NCBI GenBank assembly: GCA_963817025.1
Contig: CAWFML010000004.1
Span: 868,001-932,000, forward strand
DNA length: 64,000 bases
Direction of reading: 5' to 3'
Source of the DNA: JACMLC01 sp963817025
GTDB lineage: Bacteria; Acidobacteriota; Blastocatellia; Pyrinomonadales; Pyrinomonadaceae
Below, in pieces: positions 9,776 through 17,470 of the stretch. Under the pieces are notes generated by a model. It did no database searches. It saw only the letters and a program-made list of their open reading frames with translations, and had not been told where the DNA came from. The translations under genes and the position numbers were made by a program. The first letter of the stretch is position 1. Each line of letters starts with the position of its first letter.

Positions 9776-9925
9776 CTCGCGCAAAGGCGCAAAGACGCGA
9801 AGCAAGACGCGAAGAAAGCTTTCAGGATTAATAACTGCTCAACTCCTTTGCGTGCTTGTCTTTGCGTCTTTGCGCCTTTGCGTGATCTCCTGTATTTCAT
9901 TGCCGGTTTGAAACTGACCCACTAC
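9776..9925. repeat. Word hairpin, GCAAAGGC class, copy B (left terminal repeat missing)
   Basis: The left arm near 9778-9800 (CGCGCAAAGGCGCAAAG and onward) pairs with 9859-9883 (CTTTGCGTCTTTGCGCCTTTG). The right outer end TTTGAAACTGACCCACTAC (9907-9925) is the terminal repeat of the family. No matching left end is seen: the left arm starts 13 bases after the stop codon of the propeller gene, suggesting the element inserted at, or eroded into, the gene end. Confidence 0.75.
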
Positions 9926-10009
9926 CTAAAATCATGAGCGGCTGACAGCCTTGACAACTATCTCACGCGCAAGGGCATCTTAACCGATAGCTAATCCTTC
10001 TCTTGCATA

Positions 10010-10038
10010 TTGACGGTGATGCGTCCCGCGCCTTTTAT
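10010..10038 (+). promoter_or_regulatory. Possible sigma-70 promoter of the RRM gene
   Basis: TTGACG (10010-10015), a 17-base spacer and TTTTAT (10033-10038). It would give a leader of about 160 bases before the ATG at 10206, as is common for cold-induced RNA-binding proteins. The rest of 9926-10205 shows no ORF or terminator. Confidence 0.35.
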
Positions 10039-10205
10039 CCGGCGGCGGCGTTCTGGATAGTTCGAGAGCAGGCTGATTTTAACTTTAGAAGCCGCTCTTT
10101 CAAGAGCACACGGACCCTGAAGCCTTCGCTGCTACCGTATCACCGAAGCCACTTTAATTCGCAGCTTCTCTTTACACTCCTAATAGTGGAGAGGAAAATA
10201 CAATT

Positions 10206-10490
10206 ATGTCTACGAAACTTTATGTCGGGAATCTCTCGTTCGAGACTTCGAGCGAGAATCTACAACAAATCTTTGCAGAGGCTGGCACAGTCGAGTCAGC
10301 TTCAGTGGTTGAAGACCGCGAAACGGGTCGCTCGCGCGGCTTCGGCTTCGTCGAGATGTCTTCTAAAGAAGAAGGTGATGCAGCCATCTCACAATTCGAT
10401 GGTAAAGAAGTCAACGGTCGCAACCTGAAAGTCAACGCGGCCAAGCCGCGCGAAAACCGCAATGACGCGCGCAGCAAGTATAACGGCTAA
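10206..10490 (+). CDS. RRM-domain RNA-binding protein (94 aa)
   Basis: A single RNA recognition motif fills the protein. RNP2 is KLYVGNLSF at residues 4-12, and RNP1 is RGFGFVEM at about 44-51, with the aromatic residues that stack on RNA bases present. A short basic tail (KPRENRNDARSKYNG) replaces the glycine-rich tail of cyanobacterial Rbp proteins. The family is small, cytoplasmic and frequently cold-regulated. GAGAGG precedes the ATG by about ten bases, and the leader is long. It has its own terminator at 10549-10592, so it is monocistronic. Confidence 0.93.
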   Translation: MSTKLYVGNLSFETSSENLQQIFAEAGTVESASVVEDRETGRSRGFGFVEMSSKEEGDAAISQFDGKEVNGRNLKVNAAKPRENRNDARSKYNG

Positions 10491-10500
10491 TGCTTGAGTC

Positions 10501-10592
10501 GCGCTTCTGGTAGAAGCGCGTGCGGGGCGATAAAGCGCCTCTCATTAATAAAGCGTCCCGGCGACACAGTTTTTGTGGCCGGGACGCTTTTC
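10501..10592 (+). terminator. Double hairpin and terminator after the RRM gene
   Basis: An 8-bp perfect hairpin (10501-10508 with 10512-10519) is followed by a 13-bp perfect stem (10550-10562 with 10578-10590) with a T-rich loop and short T tail. The second is the probable intrinsic terminator. Confidence 0.8.
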
Positions 10593-10666
10593 TATTTTCA
10601 GGGTCATGTCCTCCGCTGTTCGTAAGCCTGGCCGTTATTCTTTATCTTGAGACCGGAGGCCAGACA

Positions 10667-10696
10667 TTGCTTTTAAGAGGTGAATTAAGATATAAG
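10667..10696 (+). promoter_or_regulatory. Putative promoter of a small structured RNA
   Basis: TTGCTT (10667-10672), an 18-base spacer and TATAAG (10691-10696). The predicted start, near 10703, falls right before the first of three hairpins. Confidence 0.45.
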
Positions 10697-10702
10697 TCGC
10701 GC

Positions 10703-10826
10703 ACCTGATGGATGCTGAATGTATCCATCTCGTGTCGGACGGGGTGAGGACGTTCGACACATGCTCCTTCATTGTGAGCCGAAAGAGGCGGCGGTTCTCC
10801 AAAGAACTTGCCGCCTCTTTCGTATT
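10703..10826 (+). ncRNA. Candidate small structured RNA or leader attenuator, three hairpins
   Basis: Three successive hairpins fill the interval between a promoter-like sequence and a terminator. Hairpin 1 pairs GATGGAT 10707-10713 with ATCCATC 10723-10729. Hairpin 2 pairs the ten bases 10732-10741 with 10751-10760 (one G-U) around a purine-rich 9-base loop, GGGTGAGGA. Hairpin 3 is the 13-bp stem 10780-10792 with 10810-10822 and a following TATTTTC. No ORF with a ribosome site lies inside. It may be a free-standing sRNA, or a transcription-attenuating leader of the membrane-protein/DedA pair starting at 10924. I cannot match it to a riboswitch class I know. Confidence 0.5.
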
Positions 10827-10828
10827 TT
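10780..10828 (+). terminator. Intrinsic terminator ending the candidate small RNA
   Basis: A perfect 13-bp stem, CGAAAGAGGCGGC with its complement, separated by 17 bases and followed by TATTTTC. It lies about 100 bases upstream of the gene at 10924, so it either ends the small RNA or attenuates that gene. Confidence 0.75.
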
Positions 10829-10923
10829 CAGGCAATCGTTCGGCGCAGTGTCTGGCATTCCAGTTGGCGTCCGAAGCTTTTACAAAAACGCAGGCTATAT
10901 TAGATTGAGGGCAAGGTAAGTGA

Positions 10924-11295
10924 ATGAGAAAGCTCGGGCGGCGTCAATGGGTCTTGTTATTCATGTTGCTGGTGGCGATTGCCGTCACCGGTTTTTTCGC
11001 AGTTCGCGCAGCTCGCCGTGCCGCCTACTGGCGTGAACACAGAGACGAAACTATCCGCCCGTGGATGAGCGTTCATTATGTGGCACGCTCTTATCGCGTT
11101 CCTCCGCCCGTCCTCTATCAATCAATCGGAGTACCTCCCGGCCCTCCGGATCGCCGCCCTCTCAGAGATATTGCGCGCGAGCAAAACCGTCCTGTCGAAA
11201 CCCTGATTGCGGAATTGCAGAAGGCGATTGTTGACTTTCGCAAATCTCAGCCACCGAGAGGGCAACCTCCCCCGAACGGGGGGATGCCGCCTTGA
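10924..11295 (+). CDS. Small single-pass membrane protein of unknown function (123 aa)
   Basis: A short basic start (MRKLGRRQW) is followed by one transmembrane helix (VLLFMLLVAIAVTGFFAV) and R-A-A-R-R, so the C-terminal part probably faces the periplasm or lies out of the membrane. The soluble part has a conserved-looking core (RPWMSVHYVARSYRVPPPVLYQS) and a helix before a proline/glycine-rich tail. No known domain is recognised. AAGG sits seven bases before ATG. The stop TGA overlaps the TTG start of the DedA gene, so the two are translationally coupled and likely work together at the membrane. Confidence 0.7.
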   Translation: MRKLGRRQWVLLFMLLVAIAVTGFFAVRAARRAAYWREHRDETIRPWMSVHYVARSYRVPPPVLYQSIGVPPGPPDRRPLRDIAREQNRPVETLIAELQKAIVDFRKSQPPRGQPPPNGGMPP

Positions 11296-11909
11296 GTCTC
11301 AGCGATTACCTGCTCAGCACGCTGGGAGTCTACGGGTTGCCGGTGCTGTTCGGAGCTTTATTGATTGGTTCTGCGGGCGTCCCCTTGCCTGCGAGCCTGC
11401 TGCTGCTCGCCGCCGGTTCATTCGTCGAACAAGGTGTGCTGGGCATCTGGCCCGTGCTTGGTCTGTCGGCAGCCGGGGCAGTTCTGGGAGACAACATCGG
11501 TTACGCTCTGGGCCGCTGTGGAGGCCGGCGGATGCATAAACAGATAGGCGGCTGGGTTGGCGACGAGCGTCTCAAGCAGGCGGAAGATTGGTTGAAACGG
11601 CGAGAGGGAGCAGCCGTTTTTTTCAGTCGCTGGTTATTCACCCCGCTTGGGCCAATCGTCAATCTCACTGCTGGCATGACGGAATACTCTTGGCCGCGCT
11701 TTCTCTTTTACGACGCGTTGGGCGAAGCCCTGTGGGTCATCCTCTATGTCATGTTAGGCAAACTCTTCAGCGACCGCGTACAGGCCATGAGCGATTTTCT
11801 AGGCGATTTCACATGGATGATAATCGGGTTGCTGGTGATGTTGATACTTGGCTGGAAGCTATTCCAATACTTTCGCTCACCATCGCCAGAGAGACCCGAA
11901 ACAACCTGA
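11292..11909 (+). CDS. DedA-family membrane protein (VTT domain, 205 aa)
   Basis: A DedA/Tvp38-type membrane protein; the family includes undecaprenyl-phosphate and lipid flippases. Visible family marks are the N-terminal re-entrant G-x-P-L-P-A-S-L-L-L motif (about 28-38), an acidic G-D-N-I-G-Y-A-L-G-R segment (about 66-75), and F-S-R-W-L-F-T-P-L-G-P-I-V-N-L-T-A-G (about 110-127), close to the usual F-x-R-F-x-P-x-x-R region. Helices follow to residue 195. The start is TTG at 11292, overlapping the TGA stop of the upstream gene, with a GGGGGG stretch nine bases before it. A long hairpin separates it from the convergent efflux operon. Confidence 0.85.
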   Translation: MSLSDYLLSTLGVYGLPVLFGALLIGSAGVPLPASLLLLAAGSFVEQGVLGIWPVLGLSAAGAVLGDNIGYALGRCGGRRMHKQIGGWVGDERLKQAEDWLKRREGAAVFFSRWLFTPLGPIVNLTAGMTEYSWPRFLFYDALGEALWVILYVMLGKLFSDRVQAMSDFLGDFTWMIIGLLVMLILGWKLFQYFRSPSPERPETT

Positions 11910-11961
11910 CAGCGCCCTCCCTGACGGCCTCTGTTGAGGCCGTCAGGGAGGATGCTGTCAT
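11907..11961. terminator. Bidirectional hairpin between convergent genes
   Basis: A perfect 16-bp stem (11916-11931 with 11936-11951) with TGTT loop, extended outward by GACAGC/GCTGTC pairing. It lies between the dedA-like stop (11909) and the stop of the minus-strand permease (11968). No long T tract is present on either side. Confidence 0.75.
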
Positions 11962-11967
11962 AAGCTC

Positions 11968-13191
11968 TTATTCGTAACGCAAAGCTTCAATCGGGTCGAG
12001 TCCGGCGGCCTTGCGCGCAGGATAGTAGCCGAAGAAGATTCCGACGGCTGCCGAGAAAATGACAGAGCCGATGATGGCTGCTGTGGAGACAAGCGTCGGC
12101 CAGCCAAGCAGCGCGGGGATGGTGACGGAGACAATCACGCCCAGCAAGATGCCTATGATTCCGCCGGTCAGGCTGAGCACGATGGACTCTATCAGAAACT
12201 GCGTCCGCACGGCTGACGAGCGTGCGCCGATAGCCATGCGAATGCCTATCTCGCGCGTGCGCTCTGTGACGGAGACCAGCATGATGTTCATGATGCCGAT
12301 GCCGCCTACGAGCAAGGAAACGCCCGCGATGCAGCCCAGCAGCATCGTCATCGTGCTGTTAGTCTCGTTTGCAGCCTCTGCCACATCCGTCATGTTGCGC
12401 ACGCTGAAATCGTTCGGCGCACCGGCAGAGAGTTTATGCCTCTGGCGCAAGAGTTCCGTAATCTGCGCCTGCGCGGTGTAAGTCGCCTCCTGCGAGACGG
12501 CAGAGACATAGGCCACATTCACGCGCGGGCTGCCCAATATTTTTTTCTGTACAGATGTGTACGGAGCAAAAGCCGTATCATCCTGATCGCGCCCCTGCGG
12601 GTCTTGACCTTTGCGCGCCATGACGCCGGCGACGCGGAACGGCAGGTTGGCGACACGAATCGTCTGGCCGACAGCATCCGCGCCGGGGAAAAGATTGTCC
12701 GCGATGGTCTGGCCGATGACGATGACGCGCGCGGCTGTACGCACGTCCGCATCTGTGAAGAACGCGCCGCTCTGCACGTCCCACTTGCGTATGCCTGTGA
12801 ACTCCTCGCTGACGCCCTGCACGGACGTGTTCCAGTTTTGATTGCCGACAACGAGTTGCGAGCGAGCGTTGACGGTCGGAGTGACCATCGCCACGCTCGG
12901 CACTTCGCGCCGGATGGCTTCGAGGTCTTCGACTGTCAGGGTGTTCGTGCCGCTGTCGCCCGTGCCGCTTCTGACGCCGCCGACGTTCTGCGCGCCCGCG
13001 CTGACGAAGAGCAGATTAGTTCCCATGCTTTCGATTTGCGCCTGCACACTGGCCTGCGCGCCCTGCCCTATGCCGACCATCGCAATCACAGCCGAGACGC
13101 CGATGATGATGCCGAGCATCGTCAGAGCCGCGCGGGCTTTGTTGCGCGCCAGAGCGCGAAAGGCGATGCGAATTATTGATAACAAGTTCAT
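11968..13191 (-). CDS. MacB-like ABC transporter permease (FtsX family, 407 aa)
   Basis: The N-terminal helix (ALTMLGIIIGVSAVIAMVGIGQGA) with the ARNKARAALT lead, a large periplasmic MacB-PCD domain (about 45-260) and three C-terminal helices (residues about 285-400) give the four-helix topology of MacB/LolC permeases. The motif ERTREIGIRMAIGAR between helices 2 and 3 is the coupling helix of the family, and Y-Y-P-A-R-K-A-A-x-L-D-P-I-E-A-L-R ends the protein as usual. Unlike E. coli MacB, the ATPase is a separate upstream gene (13217-14059). With the adaptor it forms a tripartite exporter of peptides, antibiotics or lipoproteins; substrate unknown. Confidence 0.92.
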   Translation of the reverse strand: MNLLSIIRIAFRALARNKARAALTMLGIIIGVSAVIAMVGIGQGAQASVQAQIESMGTNLLFVSAGAQNVGGVRSGTGDSGTNTLTVEDLEAIRREVPSVAMVTPTVNARSQLVVGNQNWNTSVQGVSEEFTGIRKWDVQSGAFFTDADVRTAARVIVIGQTIADNLFPGADAVGQTIRVANLPFRVAGVMARKGQDPQGRDQDDTAFAPYTSVQKKILGSPRVNVAYVSAVSQEATYTAQAQITELLRQRHKLSAGAPNDFSVRNMTDVAEAANETNSTMTMLLGCIAGVSLLVGGIGIMNIMLVSVTERTREIGIRMAIGARSSAVRTQFLIESIVLSLTGGIIGILLGVIVSVTIPALLGWPTLVSTAAIIGSVIFSAAVGIFFGYYPARKAAGLDPIEALRYE

Positions 13192-13216
13192 GGGTTATGC
13201 CAGTCCTTCTTAATTC

Positions 13217-14059
13217 TCAAGCAGCGGCAAGGCTCTCTTCTTCTTCTTCACTGTCGATTTCAGGAATCAGCTTTACCTCACGCGCCGCATCGCGCGGCTC
13301 GGCGACCCTGTAATCTTTCTTGATCTTGCCGTCTTTGAAGACGATGACGCGATCTGCAAATTCCGCGATGTCCGTTTCATGCGTGACGAGAATCAGCGTG
13401 ATGCCCTGCTCGCGGTTGAGTTTTTGGAAAATCTCCATCACTTCAATCGAAGTGCGCGAGTCAAGATTGCCTGTCGGCTCGTCGGCGAGAATCAACGCCG
13501 GACGATTGACTAAGGAACGCGCAATCGCCACGCGCTGTTGCTGCCCGCCCGAAAGCTGGTTCGGGTGATTTTGCTCGCGCCCGACGAGGCCGACCGAAGC
13601 GAGCGCATCCATCGCGCGCTTGTGTCGTTCGTCAGAATCTATTCCCGCATAGAGCATCGGCAGCTCTACATTTTCCAGCGCGGAAGTGCGCGACAGCAGA
13701 TTAAAACCCTGAAAGACAAAACCGAGCTTGCGATTGCGTATGTCTGCTCGCTCGTCCTTTGACATCCCCGAAACATCCTGACCGTCCAGGATATAAGTCC
13801 CTCGTGTCGGGCGATCAAGACAACCGATGATGTTCATCGTCGTAGACTTACCGGAACCGGATGTTCCCATGATCGCCACAAACTCGCCCTCTTTGATCGA
13901 GAGAGAGATGCCGCGCAGCGCGTGAACTTCGACATCACCCATCGTGTAAGTTTTGTGAATCTGGCTTAACTCGATGACCGGGCGCGCTTCCGGCTGCGAC
14001 ACCGGCAGTCCGGCGTTGGCGTCTAACTCTTGCCTTGTATCTTCTAATGTCGCCTGCAT
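13217..14059 (-). CDS. ABC transporter ATP-binding subunit, MacB/LolD type (280 aa)
   Basis: Walker A GTSGSGKST (about 64-72), Q-loop GFVFQGFNLL, signature LSGGQQQRVAIARSL, Walker B ALILADEPTGNLD and H-loop VTHE identify a complete ATPase of the MacB/LolD/YknY group, whose D-loop reads GNLDS. There is a 25-residue N-terminal extension before IELSQIHKTY and a C-terminal acidic tail (EIDSEEEEESLAAA). It is the middle gene of an adaptor-ATPase-permease operon, 25 bases before the permease, and powers that exporter from the cytoplasmic face. Confidence 0.95.
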   Translation of the reverse strand: MQATLEDTRQELDANAGLPVSQPEARPVIELSQIHKTYTMGDVEVHALRGISLSIKEGEFVAIMGTSGSGKSTTMNIIGCLDRPTRGTYILDGQDVSGMSKDERADIRNRKLGFVFQGFNLLSRTSALENVELPMLYAGIDSDERHKRAMDALASVGLVGREQNHPNQLSGGQQQRVAIARSLVNRPALILADEPTGNLDSRTSIEVMEIFQKLNREQGITLILVTHETDIAEFADRVIVFKDGKIKKDYRVAEPRDAAREVKLIPEIDSEEEEESLAAA

Positions 14060-14085
14060 TTTTTTACTCTTCCCTTAAATTCTTT

Positions 14086-14122
14086 GACAGCCGCCGCGTT
14101 GTTATCGCCGGAGGCGGCTGTC
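14086..14122 (-). promoter_or_regulatory. Intra-operon hairpin between adaptor and ATPase genes
   Basis: A perfect 10-bp inverted repeat, GACAGCCGCC (14086-14095) with GGCGGCTGTC (14113-14122), lies in the 84-base gap after the adaptor stop. There is no U-run, so it may be an mRNA stabiliser or partial attenuator rather than a full terminator. Confidence 0.5.
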
Positions 14123-14143
14123 ATAAGTTTTGACTGGCAGACT

Positions 14144-15871
14144 TTATCTTTGTCTGCCGCCACCGCCGCCGCCGCGCGTTGCGCCGCCGAAGCCGGGGGC
14201 AGTCTGTGTGTTGGTCTGCGGCTTGCTCGCGCCTGAGATGTTCTGGCCCGTGATGACCACTTCACCCTCGCGCAAGTCGCCTTCAACCACTTCCGTTGCG
14301 GAGCCGTCCGTCAGGCCGATCTTGATGCGGCGCGGCTGCGGCTTGCCGTCCTGATCCATCACCCACACACGTCGCGTCTGGCCTTCGAGCACAGGCGAAG
14401 TGGAGGGAGTAATTCTGTTCTGACGCGTGCCTTCAGCCTGCGCGCTGCTATCGCCTGAAGCATCTGCTGGCTTCTCTGCCTGCTGCCCTGAAGTTTGCTG
14501 TCCTGTGCGCTGCCCGGACTGGCTGCCGTTTCTATTTTGTGAACGCGCGCTTCTCTGCCCCGTCGCGTCCTGCGGCGTGAAACGCAACGCGGAGTTAGGG
14601 ACTTTGACGACGTTATTGCGCTCGTCAATCGTGATGGTCAGGTTGGCAGTCATCCCCGGCTTGAGCTTCTGCTTCGGGTTGCTGACATCAATCACGACGT
14701 TATAGGTGACAACGTTCTGCGCGCTCACAGGATTCAGACGAAGCTGCTTAATCGCGCCTGTAAACTCATCGCCCGGAAAAGCGTCAACCGAAAATTTGAC
14801 TCCCTTCGCCTGCTCGACGAGACCTATGTCCGCCTGATCTATGTTGGCGATGACCTGCATCTGTGTCAGGTCGTTGGCGATGGTAAAGAGCGTCGGCGCA
14901 GAAAGGCTGGCCGCGACGGTCTGGCCTACATCCACGCTGCGCGAGACGACCACGCCATCAATCGGCGAAGTGATAGTCGTGTGGTTCTGATTGATTTCAG
15001 CGAGGCGGAGCGCGGCTTCTGCCTGCGCGACCTGCGCCTGAGCATTCTGAATCTGGGCCTGCGAACTCTGCGCCTGCGCCTGCGCCTGTTGTACCTGCGC
15101 CTGCGATTGAGCTATCCCTGCGCTGGCGGACGATTTCTCGCTCACGACAGCCTGATTCATTTGCGCTACGGCCTGCTGGTAACGCGCTTCAGCCGTTTTG
15201 TAACTCGTCTGCGCGACTTCAACTTCTCTGCGCGCGATGACGCCGCTGGCCGCAAGCTGCTCCTGCTGCCTGAGAAAACTCTGCGCGTCATCCATCTGCG
15301 CCTTCATTACTGAGACGTTGGCCTGCGCGCTTGAGACTCCGGCCTGCTGGTTCTGAGATGTGGATTTCGCAGCCAGCGCGCGTGCCTGCGCGTCCGTGAT
15401 GCCAGCGCGTGTCTGCAAGAGTCCGGCGCGTGCCTGTTCCAATCCGGCGCGTGCCTGATTAAGATTGGCGCGTGCCTGCTCGACCTGCGCCTGTGTGGTC
15501 GAGGGATCGAGTTGGGCTATGACCTGCCCCTTCTTGACCGTCGAATTGAAATCCACGTACAGCGCGGAGATCGTCCCGGAAGCCTGACTGCCGACCTGCA
15601 CTGTAGTGACTGCTTGCAGCGCGCCCGTCGCCGTGACTGTATTACGCAGGTTGCCGCGCTCGACAGGAGCGGTCATGTACACTGCTGCGCTGGCGCGGTC
15701 GCTCCAGAAATAAAAGCCTGCGAGCGCGAGAACAATGATTGCAGATGACGCTATGATGAGACGTTTTTTCCCGCTCAGCAGCGTCTTGCCCAGCTTTCTC
15801 ACTTTTCCCCATGCCGACGCGACGCGTATCCCGTCGCCTGATGTTTTTTCAAAATTGATAGCTTGACTCAT
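14144..15871 (-). CDS. Periplasmic adaptor subunit (MacA/HlyD family) with long coiled coil (575 aa)
   Basis: A membrane fusion protein for the neighbouring MacB-like exporter. One transmembrane segment (RLIIASSAIIVLALAGFYFW) is followed by a lipoyl/barrel-sandwich half (GTISALYVDFNSTVKKGQVIAQLDP), an unusually long alanine/glutamine-rich hairpin (about 115-290, many Q-A-R-A-x-L-x-Q-A repeats), the second lipoyl half (ITSPIDGVVVSRSVDVGQTV) and a beta-barrel (GMTANLTITID). The C-terminal 140 residues contain a serine/glutamine-rich insert and a Gly-rich end (GGATRGGGGGGRQR). A GTG at 15883 is in frame, but it overlaps the GGGAGG ribosome site of ATG 15871, which I take as the start. Transcription runs toward ATPase and permease. 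Confidence 0.92.
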   Translation of the reverse strand: MSQAINFEKTSGDGIRVASAWGKVRKLGKTLLSGKKRLIIASSAIIVLALAGFYFWSDRASAAVYMTAPVERGNLRNTVTATGALQAVTTVQVGSQASGTISALYVDFNSTVKKGQVIAQLDPSTTQAQVEQARANLNQARAGLEQARAGLLQTRAGITDAQARALAAKSTSQNQQAGVSSAQANVSVMKAQMDDAQSFLRQQEQLAASGVIARREVEVAQTSYKTAEARYQQAVAQMNQAVVSEKSSASAGIAQSQAQVQQAQAQAQSSQAQIQNAQAQVAQAEAALRLAEINQNHTTITSPIDGVVVSRSVDVGQTVAASLSAPTLFTIANDLTQMQVIANIDQADIGLVEQAKGVKFSVDAFPGDEFTGAIKQLRLNPVSAQNVVTYNVVIDVSNPKQKLKPGMTANLTITIDERNNVVKVPNSALRFTPQDATGQRSARSQNRNGSQSGQRTGQQTSGQQAEKPADASGDSSAQAEGTRQNRITPSTSPVLEGQTRRVWVMDQDGKPQPRRIKIGLTDGSATEVVEGDLREGEVVITGQNISGASKPQTNTQTAPGFGGATRGGGGGGRQR

Positions 15872-15975
15872 AATCCCTCCCACACTTTGATAGACACCAT
15901 CTCGGAGGTATCCGTTACACTTGGAGGAAAGAAAAGAAGTGCATGCAAGCTTAGCTATGCCAGCAGTTAACTCAG

Positions 15976-16107
15976 TTCACAACCGACTGCGGGGCGGGAA
16001 GAGCAAGGATGAAGGATGAAGGCTACATGCTTGAACAGCATGCCTTTCATCCTTCCGCCTTCATCCTTCATCCTTGCTCTCTCCCCGCTACAGCAGGCGG
16101 TTGTGAC
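15976..16107. repeat. Word hairpin with outer inverted repeats, GGATGAAGGC class, copy 1
   Basis: The inner arms iterate AAGGATGAAGGATGAAGGC (16005-16023) and the complement CTTTCATCCTTCCGCCTTCA plus CATCCTTGCTC (16044-16078). The outer ends carry CACAACCG (15978-15985) and CGGTTGTG (16098-16105), extended to about 15 similar bases, so the whole looks like a small inverted-repeat element. It fills the space between the divergent adaptor gene and the Spy-like gene. Confidence 0.75.
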
Positions 16108-16222
16108 ACGCTTGGCTTCAAACAAGGACTTGTAACGCTTTGGCGATGCGCGGTGTCTGTTCCATTGAGAGGCTTTATGAGCCTTCATAAAAAATAATCG
16201 GTTAGAATAAGGAGCAAGAAGA

Positions 16223-16756
16223 ATGTTGAAGAAACTTGGAAAGATTCACACGCTCGCCATCGCGGGGCTGGCGGCGATTGCTTTGGCGACGCCTCTCGCT
16301 TTGGCTCAATCGTCCGGGACAGAGCAGGACGGCCAGAAGCAGCAGGAGTCACGCACTGAAGGACGCGGCAAACATCGCGGCGGTCATCGCGGCGGCGGTA
16401 TGTTCAGGGGGCTTAACCTGACTGAAGAGCAGAAGGCGAGCATGAAACAGATTCGCCAGAGTTTCGGGGAACGCACCAAAGCTTTGCGAGAGCAGCTTCA
16501 TGCCAAGCGGCAGGAAATTCGTCAGGCGAGCGAGGGCGGGACTTTTAACGAAGCCTTAGCAACGCAGAAGCTGACCGAGTCGGCCAGCCTTCAGGCGAAG
16601 ATGATGGGCGAAGAGTTCAAGCTCCGTCAGGAGATGCTCGCAGTGCTGACGCCTGAGCAGAAAACCCGGCTTGAACAAAAGCGCGCCGAGTTCAAGAATG
16701 GACATGGCAAGGGACGCGGCGAGCGCCGCAACCTTCAGCCGCAACAGCAGCAGTAA
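16223..16756 (+). CDS. Spy/CpxP-like periplasmic protein with LTxxQ motifs (177 aa)
   Basis: The signal peptide ends LALAQS at about residue 31. The mature helical part starts with a His/Gly/Arg-rich stretch (RGKHRGGHRGGGM), then LNLTEEQKASMKQIRQ and, sixty residues on, LTPEQKTRLEQKR. These paired L-T-x-E-Q-K motifs define the Spy/CpxP/ZraP group of envelope-stress chaperones and metal-binding sensors. The His-rich part could bind metal (inferred). AAGGAG lies nine bases before ATG. It precedes an ECF sigma gene by 70 bases and a second, membrane-anchored Spy-like protein three genes on, suggesting that the group senses envelope or metal stress. Confidence 0.82.
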   Translation: MLKKLGKIHTLAIAGLAAIALATPLALAQSSGTEQDGQKQQESRTEGRGKHRGGHRGGGMFRGLNLTEEQKASMKQIRQSFGERTKALREQLHAKRQEIRQASEGGTFNEALATQKLTESASLQAKMMGEEFKLRQEMLAVLTPEQKTRLEQKRAEFKNGHGKGRGERRNLQPQQQQ

Positions 16757-16826
16757 ACTCTTTCAACGGTCACGGCGGAACGGGCGACTCTAGCCTCTTC
16801 CGCCGCCCGTCAATAATAGATGGGTA

Positions 16827-17441
16827 ATGCTTCTGTCAAACGGGCACGAACAGGCGTCGGATTTAGAGTTAGCGCAGCTTGCGCGCGACGGCGACGAGTC
16901 CGCCTTCTCGGAGATCATGCGCCGCTACAGCCCGCGCGTCTTTCGCGTCGCCAGCCGCTTCTATCGCCAGCGCGAGCAGGTCGAAGACGCCGCGCAGGAA
17001 ATCTTCCTGAAAGCGTTTACACAACTCGGCAGTTATGAAGGGCGCGGCTCGATGGAGGGCTGGCTGACACGCATCGCTACGAATACGTGCCTCAACCTGC
17101 ACCGCAGCGCGAAGCGCAGGCCGGAGTTAATCACCTCCGACCTGACGGAAGACGAGACGACATGGCTGGATGCACATCAGGCGGATGCTGCGACGGAGCG
17201 ACACAAATCAGCCGAGCGCAGTCTGGTTGCCGCAGACCTCGCAGACCGCGTGCTGAACACTATGTCGCCGGATGACCGCTTAGTTTTGACCTTGATTGAC
17301 GGCGAAGATGCGCCCGTCAAAGAAGTGGTCGAGATGACAGGCTGGTCTGAATCGAAAGTCAAAGTGCAAGCGTTTCGAGCGCGCAAACGGATGCGCGAGG
17401 CCGTGGAAAAACTTCTGGGAAGAAAGAAGAAAGATTCTTAA
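16827..17441 (+). CDS. ECF-type RNA polymerase sigma factor (204 aa)
   Basis: Region 2 is clear: LARDGDESAFSEIMRRYSPRVFRVASRF, then EDAAQEIFLKAFTQLGSYEGRGSMEGWLTRIATNTCLN, the D-A-A-Q-E-x-F and W-L-x-R-I-A-x-N-x-C-L-N hallmarks of ECF factors. Region 4 (LNTMSPDDRLVLTLID, then EVVEMTGWSESKVKVQAFRARKRMREAV) is a helix-turn-helix for the -35 element. Regions 1.1 and 3 are absent. The ATG at 16827 has no good ribosome site; TTG or GTG alternatives nearby are possible. The next gene is a probable anti-sigma factor and the one after a periplasmic LTxxQ sensor, so this sigma is likely released on envelope stress. Confidence 0.92.
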   Translation: MLLSNGHEQASDLELAQLARDGDESAFSEIMRRYSPRVFRVASRFYRQREQVEDAAQEIFLKAFTQLGSYEGRGSMEGWLTRIATNTCLNLHRSAKRRPELITSDLTEDETTWLDAHQADAATERHKSAERSLVAADLADRVLNTMSPDDRLVLTLIDGEDAPVKEVVEMTGWSESKVKVQAFRARKRMREAVEKLLGRKKKDS

Positions 17442-17470
17442 AAGAGATTTTCGTAAGTCAGAGGTGAGAG

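Noticed and set aside
10703..10826. Guanidine, fluoride, c-di-GMP or glutamine riboswitch
   Set aside because: I compared remembered consensus elements; only fragments such as GGACG recur, not the full conserved core.
10520..10908. Short ORFs of 60-70 codons in both strands around the candidate RNA
   Set aside because: They run through the hairpins and terminator, lack ribosome sites and overlap each other.
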